Positions 22,663 through 32,240 of a stretch of DNA of 64,000 nt are shown here, piece after piece. The position numbers were made by a program, and so were the translations under genes. The stretch is from the NCBI RefSeq assembly GCF_001598475.1, contig NZ_BCZA01000004.1, forward strand, positions 62,001-126,000, written 5' to 3'. Below the pieces are notes generated by a model, which worked only from the letters and a program-made list of their open reading frames with translations, was not told the DNA's origin and ran no database searches. Origin of the DNA: Pantoea agglomerans NBRC 102470. Its GTDB lineage: Bacteria > Pseudomonadota > Gammaproteobacteria > Enterobacterales > Enterobacteriaceae. Numbering within the stretch: the stretch's first letter is position 1; every line of letters starts with the position of its first letter.

Positions 22663-22680
22663 TGTAAGAGATGTCTCACA
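22663..22680. promoter_or_regulatory. UvrY (GacA-type) box upstream of csrB
   Basis: On the minus strand TGTGAGACATCTCTTACA is an 18-bp inverted repeat differing at one base from the UvrY site known upstream of E. coli csrB. It sits about 175 bp upstream of the deduced csrB start. A second half-site, TGTGAGAGATC, follows at 22657-22647. Confidence 0.8.
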
Positions 22681-22704
22681 AGACCAGGGGCAAATCACTG
22701 CAAC

Positions 22705-23253
22705 TCAGATGATAACCGGTTGTAATGACTTAAGAAATATCTCAAGCGTTTCCGCTAATTTCACACGCTGTTTACCGCCGGGCTGCTCCAGAATCACTTC
22801 GCCGCTGAGATTAGAAAGCGAGATGATCTCCTGTTCTGACTCGGTGGTGGCGATAAACAGCGTAGGCGACTGTTTAAGGCGGCGCTGCATCACCAGATGC
22901 CCGATCAGATTCTCCTGTAACCGCAGGAAATCATCCTCACTCCAGACCTGTAAGAGTGTCAGCTGATTCTCACCAAAACTGGCCTGCATATCGCCGGCAA
23001 ACTGCGTGGTATAGAAAGCCGTGATCTGCGGCTGGAGCTGGATGTCGATCGCCCGCTCAACCGCATCCAGCGTCTGTGGCAGAGTAAAAGGCTGCGGCTG
23101 CCAGACGACCCGCTGATCGCGATCCTCCAGGGCACAGGGCGAAGGTACACCAAAGAGATCGCTGCTGGCCGGCGCATGCCCGGCCTGCTGAAGCCATTGC
23201 TGGCAGTATCGGGTGGTAAAGTCGCGCAACGCGGCGGCAGTTTGCTGCATCAT
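22705..23253 (-). CDS. syd: SecY-interacting protein Syd
   Basis: Cytosolic acidic protein that binds SecY and can disturb faulty SecYEG translocons. 182 aa (E. coli 181). Strongly conserved core: FGVPSPC near residue 34, VWQPQPFTLPQ, AVERAIDIQLQP, FYTTQFAGDM, LLQVWSEDDF, ENLIGHLVMQRRLK and LFIATTESEQEIISLSNLSGEV, the latter quoted as LFIATTE and ISLSNLSGEV. Two adjacent ATGs are possible (23253 or 23250). Its 3' end lies about 25 bp from the UvrY box of csrB, so that box may overlap the syd terminator region. Divergent from queF with a 62-bp gap. Confidence 0.97.
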   Translation of the reverse strand: MMQQTAAALRDFTTRYCQQWLQQAGHAPASSDLFGVPSPCALEDRDQRVVWQPQPFTLPQTLDAVERAIDIQLQPQITAFYTTQFAGDMQASFGENQLTLLQVWSEDDFLRLQENLIGHLVMQRRLKQSPTLFIATTESEQEIISLSNLSGEVILEQPGGKQRVKLAETLEIFLKSLQPVII

Positions 23254-23315
23254 TCATATTCTCACTTCTGATGGGTTACACTTAGCCACTTTGATTAATT
23301 TTGGTGGTAACCGCA

Positions 23316-24161
23316 ATGACTACTCACGAACAGGATCAGGCACTCAGCAACCTGACGCTGGGCAAACCCACAGCCTATCACGATCATTATGACAACAGCT
23401 TACTGCAGGCGGTGCCGCGCAGCCTGAATCGTGAACCACTTGGCCTGTTTCCCGACAGCCTGCCCTTTACCGGCAGTGATATCTGGACCCTGTATGAACT
23501 CTCGTGGCTCAACAGCAAAGGTCTGCCACAGGTTGCCGTTGGCGAAGTGGTGCTCGATGCGCAGAGCCGCAACCTTATCGAGTCAAAAAGCTTCAAGCTC
23601 TACCTTAACAGTTTCAACCAGACCCGCTTTGCCGACTGGGGCGAGGTTCGTCAGACGCTGGAGCGTGACCTGAGTGCCTGTGCTGAAGGTGAAGCGCGGG
23701 TCGCGCTGTTCCGTCTCAATGAAGTGGAAGGTCAGCCCATCGGCCATTTTGAGGGGGTTTGTATTGATGAGCAGGATATCGCCATAGAGGATTACCGCTT
23801 CAATGCTGACTATCTGGCCGATGCTGCGGGCAGCGAAATCGTTGAAGAGACGCTGGTCAGCCACCTGCTCAAGTCAAACTGTCTGATTACCAATCAGCCC
23901 GACTGGGGCTCCGTGATGATTCGTTATAAAGGCCCGCGTATCGACCGTGAAGCGCTGCTGCGCTATCTGGTCTCATTCCGCCAGCACAACGAATTTCACG
24001 AGCAGTGTGTCGAACGCATTTTTAATGATGTGATGCGTTTCTGCCATCCGGAAGCGCTGACTGTGTATGCACGCTACACCCGTCGTGGCGGACTGGATAT
24101 CAATCCATGGCGCACTAATGTGCCCTTCTCGCCCGGTTTTTCGCGGCTGGTCCGTCAGTAG
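23316..24161 (+). CDS. queF: NADPH-dependent 7-cyano-7-deazaguanine reductase QueF
   Basis: Reduces preQ0 to preQ1, the nitrile reduction step of queuosine synthesis. 281 aa (E. coli 282), the long bimodular form. The catalytic Cys is in [15 protein letters not shown], with the QueF motif [14 protein letters not shown] in the N-terminal module and [12 protein letters not shown] and [14 protein letters not shown] in the C-terminal module. The ATG at 23316 begins MTTHEQDQ; the frame opens five codons earlier but without a ribosome site. Together with queE at the left edge this gives two steps of the pathway. Confidence 0.97.
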   Translation: MTTHEQDQALSNLTLGKPTAYHDHYDNSLLQAVPRSLNREPLGLFPDSLPFTGSDIWTLYELSWLNSKGLPQVAVGEVVLDAQSRNLIESKSFKLYLNSFNQTRFADWGEVRQTLERDLSACAEGEARVALFRLNEVEGQPIGHFEGVCIDEQDIAIEDYRFNADYLADAAGSEIVEETLVSHLLKSNCLITNQPDWGSVMIRYKGPRIDREALLRYLVSFRQHNEFHEQCVERIFNDVMRFCHPEALTVYARYTRRGGLDINPWRTNVPFSPGFSRLVRQ

Positions 24162-24330
24162 TTTGCGAGACTTCTCGCAGGCTGCGTGCACTAAGCGCAG
24201 TTCCGCTTGAGCTGTGCGGGCCGACAAGGCTACTCTGGTGATGGCGGCTACCTGCGGGTGGCCGACCAGGGATTTTCGTCACTGCCGTTGCAGTGCCAAC
24301 ACGCACCCAGGCGGGTGTAAAGGAGTTCAT

Positions 24331-25695
24331 TTGATTACCCATATCAGCCCTCTTGGCTCAATGGATCTGCTTTCACAGCTGGAAGTCGATATGCTCAAGC
24401 GCACAGCCAGCAGCGACCTCTACCAGCTGTTTCGCAACTGCTCTCTTGCCGTGCTTAACTCCGGCAGCCAGACTGACAGCAGCCAGGAGCTGCTCTCCCG
24501 CTTTGAAAATTTCGACATCAATGTGTTGCGCCGTGAGCGCGGCGTCAAACTGGAGCTGATCAATCCACCGGAAGAGGCGTTTGTGGATGGCCGCATCATC
24601 CGTTCACTGCAGGCTAACCTGTTTGCGGTGCTGCGTGACATCCTGTTTGTCAGCGGTCAGCTCAACATGCCGGGTCGGTTCACTGCGGCTGAAGAAAATG
24701 ACTCCGCCACTATCACCAACACCGTGTTTTCCATTCTGCGTAACGCGCGGGCACTGCACATCGGCGAGTATCCCAACACCGTGGTCTGCTGGGGCGGTCA
24801 CTCGATCAACGCCGTTGAGTACCAGTATTGCCGCAATGTCGGAACTCAGCTTGGACTGCGTGAACTGAACATCTGTACCGGCTGCGGGCCGGGTGTGATG
24901 GAAGCGCCAATGAAAGGGGCCGCCGTAGGCCATGCTCAGCAGCGCTATCGTGACAGCCGCTTTATCGGCCTGACCGAACCCTCCATCATTGCGGCAGAAC
25001 CGCCGAATCCGCTGGTGAATGAGTTGATCATCATGCCGGACATCGAAAAACGTCTGGAAGCTTTTGTGCGCATTGCCCATGGCATCATCATTTTCCCGGG
25101 CGGCGTAGGGACCGCAGAAGAGTTGCTCTATCTGCTGGGCATCCTGATGAATCCGCAGAACAGCGATCAGGTATTACCGCTGATCCTGACCGGGCCGGAA
25201 GAGAGCGCCGACTACTTCCGCGTGCTGGATGATTTCATCGTTAACACCCTGGGCGAACAGGCGCGTAAGCATTATCAGATCATCATCAACGATGCAGCCG
25301 AAGTGGCGCGTCTGATGAAGAAAGCGATGCCGCAGGTAAAAGAGAATCGTCGCGAAACCGGCGATGCTTACAGCTTTAACTGGTCGATTCGCATTGAACC
25401 CGATCTGCAGGTGCCGTTCCTGCCAACCCATGAAAATATGGCGAATCTCAATCTCTACACCAATCAGCCACCCGAAAAGCTGGCTGCTGACCTGCGCCGC
25501 GCCTTCTCAGGTATCGTAGCCGGTAACGTCAAAGAGATGGGCATCCGCGAAATCCGCGAGAAGGGACGCTACAAACTGCATGGCGACCCCGACATCATGC
25601 ACCGCATGGATGAGCTGCTGCAGGGATTCGTTGCACAGCAACGCATGAAACTGCCAGGCACCGCCTACATTCCCTGCTACGAAATTATCAAATAA
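24331..25695 (+). CDS. ppnN: nucleotide 5'-monophosphate nucleosidase PpnN
   Basis: Cleaves purine/pyrimidine nucleoside monophosphates to base and ribose 5-phosphate; in E. coli it is stimulated by (p)ppGpp, and relA lies in this window. 454 aa, the E. coli length. The start is a TTG at 24331 with AAGGAG five bases upstream; it gives an N-terminus [17 protein letters not shown] identical in type to E. coli. The LOG-family signature is split as [14 protein letters not shown] and [15 protein letters not shown], with additional N- and C-terminal extensions of the PpnN type. A CACCC/GGGTG hairpin (24304-24317) lies just upstream of the ribosome site. Confidence 0.95.
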   Translation: MITHISPLGSMDLLSQLEVDMLKRTASSDLYQLFRNCSLAVLNSGSQTDSSQELLSRFENFDINVLRRERGVKLELINPPEEAFVDGRIIRSLQANLFAVLRDILFVSGQLNMPGRFTAAEENDSATITNTVFSILRNARALHIGEYPNTVVCWGGHSINAVEYQYCRNVGTQLGLRELNICTGCGPGVMEAPMKGAAVGHAQQRYRDSRFIGLTEPSIIAAEPPNPLVNELIIMPDIEKRLEAFVRIAHGIIIFPGGVGTAEELLYLLGILMNPQNSDQVLPLILTGPEESADYFRVLDDFIVNTLGEQARKHYQIIINDAAEVARLMKKAMPQVKENRRETGDAYSFNWSIRIEPDLQVPFLPTHENMANLNLYTNQPPEKLAADLRRAFSGIVAGNVKEMGIREIREKGRYKLHGDPDIMHRMDELLQGFVAQQRMKLPGTAYIPCYEIIK

Positions 25696-25729
25696 ACCAG
25701 GAGGCAGCCCCCGGGCTGCCCATACTCTC

Positions 25730-26485
25730 ATGGCTCTTCATCTTGTTATTGTTGACGCGTTGAATCTGATTCGCCGTCTGCATGCGGTACAGGGCTCCCC
25801 CTGTGTCGAAGGCTGCGTGGCTGCGCTGCGCCAGATATTGGGTCACGCCCATCCGACTCATGCGGTGGCGGTATTTGATGGCGAAGCGCGTCATCAGGGC
25901 TGGCGTCATCAGCTGCTACCCGATTACAAAAGCGGTCGCCCGCCGATGCCAGACGATTTAAAGGCAGAGATGCCGGCGTTACAGGAGGCCTTTCGCGCCG
26001 CAGGCGTAAGCTGCTGGATAGCGGGCGAGGATGAGGCGGACGATTTAGCGGCGACGCTGGCGGTGAAAATGGCTCAGGCCGGACATCAGGCCACCATTGT
26101 TTCAACCGACAAAGGCTACTGTCAGCTGCTGGCACCCGAGATCCGCATCCGCGACTACTTCCAGAAACGCTGGCTTGATCTGCCTTTTATCGAGGCTGAA
26201 TTTGGTGTGGCGCCCCAGCGGTTACCCGACTACTGGGGATTGTGCGGCATCAGCAGCAGTAAAATTCCGGGCATCACCGGCATCGGTCCGAAAAGCGCGA
26301 AACAGCTACTAACAGAGTTTCACACGCTTGAAGGGATCTATCAGCAACTGGATCAGGTGCCAGCCAGATGGCGGGAGAAGCTCGCTGAGGGTCAGCAGAT
26401 GGCAGAGATCAGCCGTCAGGTCGCAACCCTGAAGCGGGATCTGGTGCTGCAGGGCAATCTGAATACGCTGCGTTATACCGGCTGA
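25730..26485 (+). CDS. xni: flap endonuclease Xni (ExoIX)
   Basis: Structure-specific flap endonuclease related to the 5'-nuclease domain of DNA polymerase I. 251 aa, the E. coli length. Metal-binding acidic residues are seen in [34 protein letters not shown] and [11 protein letters not shown]. The helix-hairpin-helix/H3TH segment is [20 protein letters not shown]. Like other enteric Xni proteins it seems to lack one of the usual carboxylate clusters. 34 bp after ppnN on the same strand, so probably cotranscribed; convergent with rlmM (24-bp gap). Confidence 0.96.
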   Translation: MALHLVIVDALNLIRRLHAVQGSPCVEGCVAALRQILGHAHPTHAVAVFDGEARHQGWRHQLLPDYKSGRPPMPDDLKAEMPALQEAFRAAGVSCWIAGEDEADDLAATLAVKMAQAGHQATIVSTDKGYCQLLAPEIRIRDYFQKRWLDLPFIEAEFGVAPQRLPDYWGLCGISSSKIPGITGIGPKSAKQLLTEFHTLEGIYQQLDQVPARWREKLAEGQQMAEISRQVATLKRDLVLQGNLNTLRYTG

Positions 26486-26509
26486 GTGCCCTTGCACTCA
26501 GCCCGGCGA

Positions 26510-27610
26510 TTAACGTTCGTCGCGACGACCACCGGCAGCCGCCCAGATTCGGCGCACATGTACGGTCACCTCTTCGCGGTCATGGTAAAGCTGACGAGCG
26601 CGAATCTGCACGTTAATACCATTATCATCGAATCGTTCCTGCATCATGGCCAGATTCTGCGTCACCTCTTCATAGCGCTTTTTCATGGGCAACTTAAGGT
26701 TGAAGATCGCTTCACGGCACCAGCCGTTGACCAGCCAGTCGGTCATCAGGTTAGCCACACGCACCGGCTTCTCCACCATGTCACACACCAGCCAGCTGAT
26801 GTTGGTGCGTGGCGGACGGAATTTAAAGCCATCCGCTTTCTCGTGCATCACCTGGCCCGTATCCATCAGGCTCGGTGCCATCGGTCCGTTGTCCACCGCA
26901 TACACCATCATGCTGCGCTGAACCAGCTGATAGGTCCAGCCGCCCGGACAGGCACCGAGATCCACGGCGTACATGCCGCTGGCTAAACGCTCATCCCACT
27001 CATCCGCAGGGATAAAGACGTGAAACGCCTCCTCCAGCTTAAGGGTGGAACGGCTTGGCGCATCGGAGGGGAACTTAAGGCGTGGAATACCCATGTAAAA
27101 CGGCGAGCTGTTTTCCCGGATGGAGTAGCCGACGTAACAGGTGCCCGGTGCGATGAAAAACACATGCACGACCGGGCGCTTCGGGCTCTCATAATTCAAC
27201 AGGATCTTGCTTTCACGCAGTGCCGAGCGCAGCGGCACGGTGAACTTGCGGCAGAACTTAGTCAGCTCTTTGGCTTCGTTGGTGTCTGGCACTTCAACAC
27301 GCAGTTCGCCGCCCTTTTCCACTACGCCGGTCAGCATGCCGACAATCGGGGTAATGCGATCTTCCTGCGGCAGGTCACGCAGCATTTCGCCGACGACCAG
27401 CATCTGACGGGCAAAAATCAGCTCGTCAAACGGCAACTCACGTGCCAGCCGCTCGGCATCTTCAAACTGATAGCACTCGAACAGCACGTAGCCAGAGTCA
27501 TCTTTAACCCGTGGAAAGCCGTAGATTTCACGTTCAGCCGCTTTGGCGCTGATTTCCGCCGCACACTCTTTTTCAAAACCGGGACGACAATAGAGTAAAA
27601 CTTTATTCAT
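26510..27610 (-). CDS. rlmM: 23S rRNA (cytidine-2498-2'-O)-methyltransferase RlmM
   Basis: Methylates the ribose of C2498 in the peptidyl transferase centre of 23S rRNA. 366 aa, the E. coli length. N-terminal THUMP-like region (about 1-180), then a Rossmann methyltransferase with [15 protein letters not shown] (about 222-236), [21 protein letters not shown] (quoted as [13 protein letters not shown]) and [17 protein letters not shown] at 27610; a 12-codon upstream extension would lie inside ygdD and is unlikely. It overlaps the end of ygdD by 8 bp. Confidence 0.97.
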   Translation of the reverse strand: MNKVLLYCRPGFEKECAAEISAKAAEREIYGFPRVKDDSGYVLFECYQFEDAERLARELPFDELIFARQMLVVGEMLRDLPQEDRITPIVGMLTGVVEKGGELRVEVPDTNEAKELTKFCRKFTVPLRSALRESKILLNYESPKRPVVHVFFIAPGTCYVGYSIRENSSPFYMGIPRLKFPSDAPSRSTLKLEEAFHVFIPADEWDERLASGMYAVDLGACPGGWTYQLVQRSMMVYAVDNGPMAPSLMDTGQVMHEKADGFKFRPPRTNISWLVCDMVEKPVRVANLMTDWLVNGWCREAIFNLKLPMKKRYEEVTQNLAMMQERFDDNGINVQIRARQLYHDREEVTVHVRRIWAAAGGRRDER

Positions 27611-27998
27611 GGCGTTCTGCCTTTCGTTTAAGACGCAGCGCGCCAATCAACATCAATACCCAACCGGCGAGGAAACAGACCCCGCCCACGGGGGTGATAA
27701 AAACCCAAAACTTCAGATGTGACAGCGCCAGACAATAGAGGCTGCCACTAAACAGCACGGTGCCGAGCGCCATCAGCGCACTGCTCCAGTAAAACCAGAT
27801 ATTGGCGCGGCGTAACATCGCAGCACCCAGCCCCATCACCGCTAAGGTGTGATAAGCCTGATATTCCAGCCCGGTATGAATCCAGGCCATTTCAGCCGCA
27901 CCAAGCGACTGACTCAAAACGTGGGCACCAAATGCGCCAAAAGCCACCAGCAGAAATCCGCTGATAGCCGAAAAAACAAACATGGCACGACTGGACAT
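27603..27998 (-). CDS. ygdD: DUF423 inner-membrane protein YgdD
   Basis: Small membrane protein of unknown function, 131 aa, the E. coli length. Four hydrophobic segments (about 5-25, 45-62, 70-88, 100-120). Conserved pieces are [40 protein letters not shown] and [15 protein letters not shown] at 27998 chosen over an alternative nine codons upstream by the E. coli N-terminus. It is translationally coupled to rlmM by an 8-bp overlap, an arrangement conserved in enterics; whether the proteins are functionally linked is unknown. Confidence 0.95.
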   Translation of the reverse strand: MSSRAMFVFSAISGFLLVAFGAFGAHVLSQSLGAAEMAWIHTGLEYQAYHTLAVMGLGAAMLRRANIWFYWSSALMALGTVLFSGSLYCLALSHLKFWVFITPVGGVCFLAGWVLMLIGALRLKRKAERHE

Positions 27999-28048
27999 TA
28001 ACCGATCCTCAGAGTCCTTTTGCATCTGAATGCAAATAAATCAATACG

Positions 28049-28966
28049 TTATTGTTGATAGCGAAAGCGGAATTTTTCTTGTTCGGTTGCAGCTTTTTCC
28101 AGGATCCACTGCCGGAAGGCGGCTATTTTACCCAGTTCTGCCTGACTGTCATGACAAACCAGATAAAAAGCGTTTTTACTGACTAATACATCATTGAACG
28201 GGCAGATTAATCGCCCGGCTTCTATTTCGCTCTGCGCCATGACGTTATTCGCCAGCGCCACGCCCTGACCATGAATCGCCGCCTGCAATACCATGGCGCT
28301 GTGGCTGAAGATTGGCCCCTGCTGCACATTGATATGCTGCAGGCCCAGTTGCCGGATATAAGATTGCCAGTCCCGGCGGGAGGCATCATGCAGCAGAGTA
28401 AAACGCGACAGATCCATCGGCGTTTTCAGCGGATTATCCCCGGTCATCAGCGACGGTGAACAGACCGGCAGCAGATATTCGGCATAAAGTTTTTCAACCC
28501 GCAGGCCGGGCCAGTTACCCCGACCGTAAAAAATCGCCACGTCGACATCGTCGGCCAGTTTCTCTTCGTCGCGGTCAACCGCCTGGATACGCACATCGAT
28601 TCCCGGATAAGCCATATTAAAGCTGGAGAGGCGGGGAACCAGCCACTGAATGGCAAAGCTCGGCAGTAAACTAACGGTCAGCGCACCCTTGGCACTGCGC
28701 GCCTGCAGTTTGCGGGTCGCTTCGTTGATTGCCGAGAAAATCTCTTTGATATCGAGATAGTAGCTTTGTCCTTCTTCGGTCAGCAATAGCGAACGATTCC
28801 TCCGGCGAAATAGCTTTAACCCCAGAAAATCTTCCAGAGATTTAATCTGATGGCTTACAGCAGCCTGGGTGACAAACAGCTCTTCTGCGGCTTTGGTAAA
28901 GCTTAAATGGCGTGCAGCTGCATCAAAAACACGCAGTGCGTTGAGAGGAGGAAGGCGTTTCGACAT
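28049..28966 (-). CDS. gcvA: LysR-family regulator GcvA
   Basis: Activator/repressor of the glycine cleavage operon and activator of the sRNA gene gcvB. 305 aa, the E. coli length. The N-terminal winged HTH (about 5-65) reads PPLNALRVFDAAARHLSFTK then AEELFVTQAAVSHQIKSLE; the C-terminal LysR substrate domain is about 90-295. ATG at 28966, with GAGGAGG-type sequence upstream (GAGAGGAGGAAGG on the plus strand is inside the gene, so the ribosome site is weaker than average). It is divergent from gcvB with a 128-bp shared promoter region, the standard enteric arrangement. Confidence 0.97.
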   Translation of the reverse strand: MSKRLPPLNALRVFDAAARHLSFTKAAEELFVTQAAVSHQIKSLEDFLGLKLFRRRNRSLLLTEEGQSYYLDIKEIFSAINEATRKLQARSAKGALTVSLLPSFAIQWLVPRLSSFNMAYPGIDVRIQAVDRDEEKLADDVDVAIFYGRGNWPGLRVEKLYAEYLLPVCSPSLMTGDNPLKTPMDLSRFTLLHDASRRDWQSYIRQLGLQHINVQQGPIFSHSAMVLQAAIHGQGVALANNVMAQSEIEAGRLICPFNDVLVSKNAFYLVCHDSQAELGKIAAFRQWILEKAATEQEKFRFRYQQ

Positions 28967-29059
28967 GGTTTTCCGTATCCGGATCGGCAAAAAATACGCT
29001 GGCTTATACAAAGCGTTTACGTATTAGAATTTTTAATCCGAGGCATTATAATTTGTCCG

Positions 29060-29088
29060 TTGAGGAACCTCCAGCAAATACCTATAGT
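29060..29088 (+). promoter_or_regulatory. gcvB promoter
   Basis: TTGAGG (29060-29065), 17-bp spacer, TATAGT (29083-29088), with the conserved 5' end of GcvB beginning 7 bp later at 29095. GcvA is expected to bind between here and gcvA. Confidence 0.8.
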
Positions 29089-29094
29089 TGCCGC

Positions 29095-29295
29095 ACTTCC
29101 TGAGCCGGAACGAAAAGTTTTTAGATTTGTGAGTGAGTTCGCAGATTTTCTGAAAGCTTTTGGCTTGTGGTCGTGATGTTGTGTTTGCAATTTTTGATCC
29201 GACGATTGCGGATCGAACTCTTAATTCCTGTAGATTTACCCTGTCTGTCCATAGTGATTTTTAAATAGCACCGCAAATTGCGGTGCTTTTTTTTT
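29095..29295 (+). ncRNA. gcvB: GcvB small RNA
   Basis: Hfq-dependent sRNA repressing many amino-acid and peptide transporter mRNAs. The 5' end ACTTCCTGAGCCGGAACGAA is identical to E. coli GcvB. The G/U-rich R1 seed follows as GTGATGTTGTGTTTGCAATT, one GTTGTTGT unit shorter than in E. coli. The R3 region GATTTACCCTGTCTGTCCAT is conserved, and the RNA ends at GCACCGC/GCGGTGC plus nine Ts. The middle differs: the E. coli internal terminator-like stem is replaced by GATCCG/CGGATC. About 201 nt. Confidence 0.95.
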
Positions 29296-29300
29296 GCTGC

Positions 29301-29525
29301 TTAGTTGCCAGACTCTACCATCTCTTTGACATCAGAGCGGTTGATTTGCTGCTCGTTGCCATTCGCATCTTTATAGCTGATCATGCCGGTATCGTTATCG
29401 ACTTTAGGCTTGCCGGCAGCCACAATGGTGCGACCATCATTGGTATGCATCACGTAATTGCTTGAACAGGCGCTCAGGGTAAAAGCCAGGGTACACACGG
29501 CCAGTACTGCGGTTAATTTTTTCAT
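29301..29525 (-). CDS. ygdI: YgdI/YgdR-family lipoprotein YgdI
   Basis: Small outer- or inner-membrane lipoprotein of unknown function, 74 aa. Signal peptide with lipobox LSAC, lipidated Cys at residue 20; the rest is the short beta-rich YgdI/YgdR (DUF903) domain, SSNYVMHTNDGRTIVAAGKP onwards. ATG at 29525 with AAGGAGATAG upstream. Its stop lies only 5 bp from the GcvB T-run on the opposite strand, so the GcvB hairpin may serve as terminator for both. A paralogue, ygdR, lies 28 kb away in this window. Confidence 0.93.
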   Translation of the reverse strand: MKKLTAVLAVCTLAFTLSACSSNYVMHTNDGRTIVAAGKPKVDNDTGMISYKDANGNEQQINRSDVKEMVESGN

Positions 29526-29734
29526 CTGCTATCTCCTTGTAGATTGATTGCATCAAACCACCCGCGTTACGCTAACCAGAGGCAGCCGATAAGTGAGATC
29601 GACTAGTAAACGTCCGATCGTTATGCGGGTTTGGTTCAAACCTTGCAATATTCAGCATAACGCGCTTTTCCAGCTTTGCCAGACGCAGACCATTCTTTCA
29701 GTGTGGTCCTAATTTTTCTTATCATGGACCAGGC

Positions 29735-30943
29735 ATGACCGCATTCAATCCCACCGCATTTCGCCAGCAGTTTCCCGCACTCGCCGACGCAGGCGTTTAT
29801 CTCGACAGCGCAGCGACCACGCTGAAGCCGCAGGCCGTCATCGACAGCACGCAGCAGTTTTACAGCCTCAGCGCGGGTACAGTCCATCGCAGCCAGTTTG
29901 CCGCCGCCCAGGCCTTAACCCATCGCTATGAGCAGGCGCGCAACCAGGTTGCCCGCTGGCTTAACGCCGCTGACGATCGTGAGATTGTCTGGACGCGCGG
30001 TACCACCGAAGCGATAAACCTGGTGGCGAACAGCTGGCTGCGCCCGCGCTTACAGCCTGGTGATGAGATTGTGGTCAGCGAGGCAGAACACCACGCCAAC
30101 CTGGTGCCCTGGCTGATGGCTGCGCAGGCGTGCGGTGCCCGCGTCGTAAAATGGCCGTTAGGCGCGGATCGCCTGCCGGATATCAGCCAGCTGCCCGCCC
30201 TGCTCAACAGCCGTACCCGCCTGCTGGCGGTCGGACAGATGTCGAACGTCACCGGCGGATGTCCCGCACTCGCTCAGGCGATCCCGCTCGCTCACGCCGT
30301 GGGCGCGAAAGTGATGGTCGATGGCGCACAGGGCGTGGTGCATTGTCCGCCTGACGTACAGGCGCTGGATATCGACTTTTACGCCTTTTCCGGACATAAG
30401 ATTTACGGCCCGATGGGCATTGGCGCGTTATATGGCAAAGCGGAACTGCTGGAGGCGATGGAGCCCTGGCAGGGCGGCGGTAAGATGATAACGGATGTCG
30501 ATTTCAGCGGATTCACGCCGCAGCCGGTGCCGTGGCGTTTTGAGGCTGGCACCCCGAATGTGGCGGGCGTGGTGGGCCTGAGTGCAGCACTGAGCTGGCT
30601 GGCACAGTACGATCTGCCCGAAGCGGAGCGCTGGAGTCAGCAGCTTGCGACGCTGGCGGAAGAGCAGCTGGCGGAATTACCCGGTTTCCGCAGCTTCCGC
30701 TGTTCAAATGCCAGCCTGCTGGCATTTGAATTCGCTGGCCTGCATCACAGCGATCTGGTGACGCTGCTGGCTGAGCAGGGAATCGCCCTGCGCGCTGGCC
30801 AGCACTGCGCGCAGCCGTTGCTGGCGGCGCTGGGCGTCAGCGGCACGCTGCGGGCCTCTTTTGCACCCTATAATAATCTGCAGGATGTTGATGCGCTGGT
30901 GCGCGCTATGAAGAGCGCCATCTCGCTGTTATCGGAGTTTTGA
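29735..30943 (+). CDS. csdA: cysteine desulfurase CsdA
   Basis: PLP-dependent cysteine desulfurase/cysteine sulfinate desulfinase that hands sulfur to CsdE. 402 aa (E. coli 401), group II (SufS-like). The PLP lysine is in [13 protein letters not shown], the cofactor His in [12 protein letters not shown], and the catalytic Cys in [12 protein letters not shown] (about 359). ATG at 29735 with only a weak ribosome site. csdE follows at once. With csdE and tcdA it makes the sulfur-relay/E1-like set for ct6A37 formation in tRNA, conserved in E. coli order. Confidence 0.97.
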   Translation: MTAFNPTAFRQQFPALADAGVYLDSAATTLKPQAVIDSTQQFYSLSAGTVHRSQFAAAQALTHRYEQARNQVARWLNAADDREIVWTRGTTEAINLVANSWLRPRLQPGDEIVVSEAEHHANLVPWLMAAQACGARVVKWPLGADRLPDISQLPALLNSRTRLLAVGQMSNVTGGCPALAQAIPLAHAVGAKVMVDGAQGVVHCPPDVQALDIDFYAFSGHKIYGPMGIGALYGKAELLEAMEPWQGGGKMITDVDFSGFTPQPVPWRFEAGTPNVAGVVGLSAALSWLAQYDLPEAERWSQQLATLAEEQLAELPGFRSFRCSNASLLAFEFAGLHHSDLVTLLAEQGIALRAGQHCAQPLLAALGVSGTLRASFAPYNNLQDVDALVRAMKSAISLLSEF

Positions 30944-30945
30944 TT

Positions 30946-31401
30946 ATGCATTCATCGCCGTTAGCGCCACACCCGTTTGGCGAACAGATTACCGTTGCCA
31001 GCCTGAAAGAGAGCTTTGGCCGCTTTCATCAGTGGGAAGATCGTTATCGTCAGCTGATCCAGCTGAGCCGCCAGTTGCCTGACTTACCCGGGGAACTGAA
31101 AACAGCGGAAATTGAACTGAGCGGTTGTGAAAATCGGGTCTGGCTGGGCAGCCAGTTATGCGAGGATGGCACGCTGCATTTCTATGGTGACAGTGAAGGA
31201 CGTATTGTGCGCGGTCTGCTGGCCGTGCTGCTGACCGCCGTCGAGGGCCAGACGCCGCAACAGCTGCTGGCGATGGATCCCTTAAAACTGTTTGATGAAC
31301 TGGGCCTGCGCGCCCAGCTCAGTGCCTCCCGCAGCAGCGGCCTGCAGGCGCTGGCCGCCGCAGTGGAGCACGCCGCGCGTCAGGCGCTGACGGCGTCCTG
31401 A
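30946..31401 (+). CDS. csdE: sulfur acceptor protein CsdE
   Basis: SufE-like protein that accepts persulfide from CsdA and interacts with TcdA. 151 aa (E. coli 147). The acceptor Cys is in [12 protein letters not shown], followed by the family signature [18 protein letters not shown] and [15 protein letters not shown]. The ATG at 30946 is two bases after the csdA stop; a TTG at 30940 overlapping csdA is possible but less likely. Its 3' end overlaps convergent tcdA by 22 bp. Confidence 0.95.
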   Translation: MHSSPLAPHPFGEQITVASLKESFGRFHQWEDRYRQLIQLSRQLPDLPGELKTAEIELSGCENRVWLGSQLCEDGTLHFYGDSEGRIVRGLLAVLLTAVEGQTPQQLLAMDPLKLFDELGLRAQLSASRSSGLQALAAAVEHAARQALTAS

Positions 31402-32192
31402 CGGGCAGCACGCGCCAGAAACTTCTTCAGTGCATGCGAGACGGCAACAAAGCCGAAGGTGGCGGTCACCATGGTGGCCGCGCCAAAGCCGGATGTGCAA
31501 TCCATTCTCTTCGGCCCCTCCGCTGTGCTGCGTGAAGCACAGACGCTGCCATCAGCCTGCGGATAGACCAGCGCTTCGGTAGAAAAGACGCAGTCGATGC
31601 CAAGTTTGCCCTTGCTGTTTTTCACCACGCCCAGGCTTTTCAGTCGTTCGCGCAGCTTTGCCGCCAGCGGATCCTGGATGGTTTTCGCCAGATCGGCGAC
31701 CTGGATCTGAGTGGGATCGATCTGCCCACCCGCGCCACCGGTGGTGATCAGCGGGATCTTATTCCGGCGACACCAGGCGATCAGCGCCGCTTTCGGTCGC
31801 ACGCTGTCGATAGCGTCGATCACATAGTCGAAACCGGCTGCCATCAGTTCGGCGGTGTTCTCTGGCGTAATAAAGTCATCAATGCAGATCACTTCGCAGT
31901 CAGGATTAATCGCACGCAGTCGTTCTGCCATCACGTCCGTTTTAGCTTTGCCGACGTTGCCCTGCAGCGCATGAAGCTGTCGGTTGGTGTTGGTAATACA
32001 GACATCATCCATATCAATCAGGGTGATTTTACCAATCCCGGTGCGCACCAGCGCTTCCGCCGCCCAGGATCCGACACCGCCAATACCGATGACGCAGAAG
32101 TGTGCGTCAGCAAAACGTTGCAGCGCATCCTGGCCATAGAGACGCGCCGTGCCGCCAAAGCGCTGATGCCAGGCGTCATTTAACACTTTCAT
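31380..32192 (-). CDS. tcdA: tRNA threonylcarbamoyladenosine dehydratase TcdA
   Basis: E1-like enzyme that uses ATP to cyclise t6A37 of tRNA to ct6A. 270 aa (E. coli 268). ThiF/MoeB/HesA adenylation fold: [19 protein letters not shown] nucleotide loop, [18 protein letters not shown], and [20 protein letters not shown] (given as [12 protein letters not shown]). The C-terminal half ends in a hydrophobic helix, as in enteric TcdA, thought to be membrane-associated. Convergent with csdA-csdE, with which it works. Confidence 0.96.
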   Translation of the reverse strand: MKVLNDAWHQRFGGTARLYGQDALQRFADAHFCVIGIGGVGSWAAEALVRTGIGKITLIDMDDVCITNTNRQLHALQGNVGKAKTDVMAERLRAINPDCEVICIDDFITPENTAELMAAGFDYVIDAIDSVRPKAALIAWCRRNKIPLITTGGAGGQIDPTQIQVADLAKTIQDPLAAKLRERLKSLGVVKNSKGKLGIDCVFSTEALVYPQADGSVCASRSTAEGPKRMDCTSGFGAATMVTATFGFVAVSHALKKFLARAARQDAVSA

Positions 32193-32212
32193 AGTTGAAC
32201 CTGTTACGTCGT

Positions 32213-32230
32213 GCGGGCCCGAAGGCCCGC
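32213..32230 (-). terminator. UUCG-capped hairpin after mltA
   Basis: In the mltA transcript GCGGGCC-TTCG-GGCCCGC is a perfect 7-bp stem with a UUCG loop, 10 bp beyond the stop. There is no U-tract, so it may mark an mRNA 3' end or only slow read-through into tcdA. Confidence 0.5.
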
Positions 32231-32240
32231 AGAGAAGAAA

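Noticed and set aside
24164-24179. TGCGAGA/TCTCGCA hairpin just after queF as a terminator
   Set aside because: Only a 2-nt loop in the perfect pairing and no U-tract, so it was not listed as a terminator.
29636-29887. 83-codon minus-strand frame overlapping the csdA start
   Set aside because: Overlaps the 5' end of csdA in antisense with no support.
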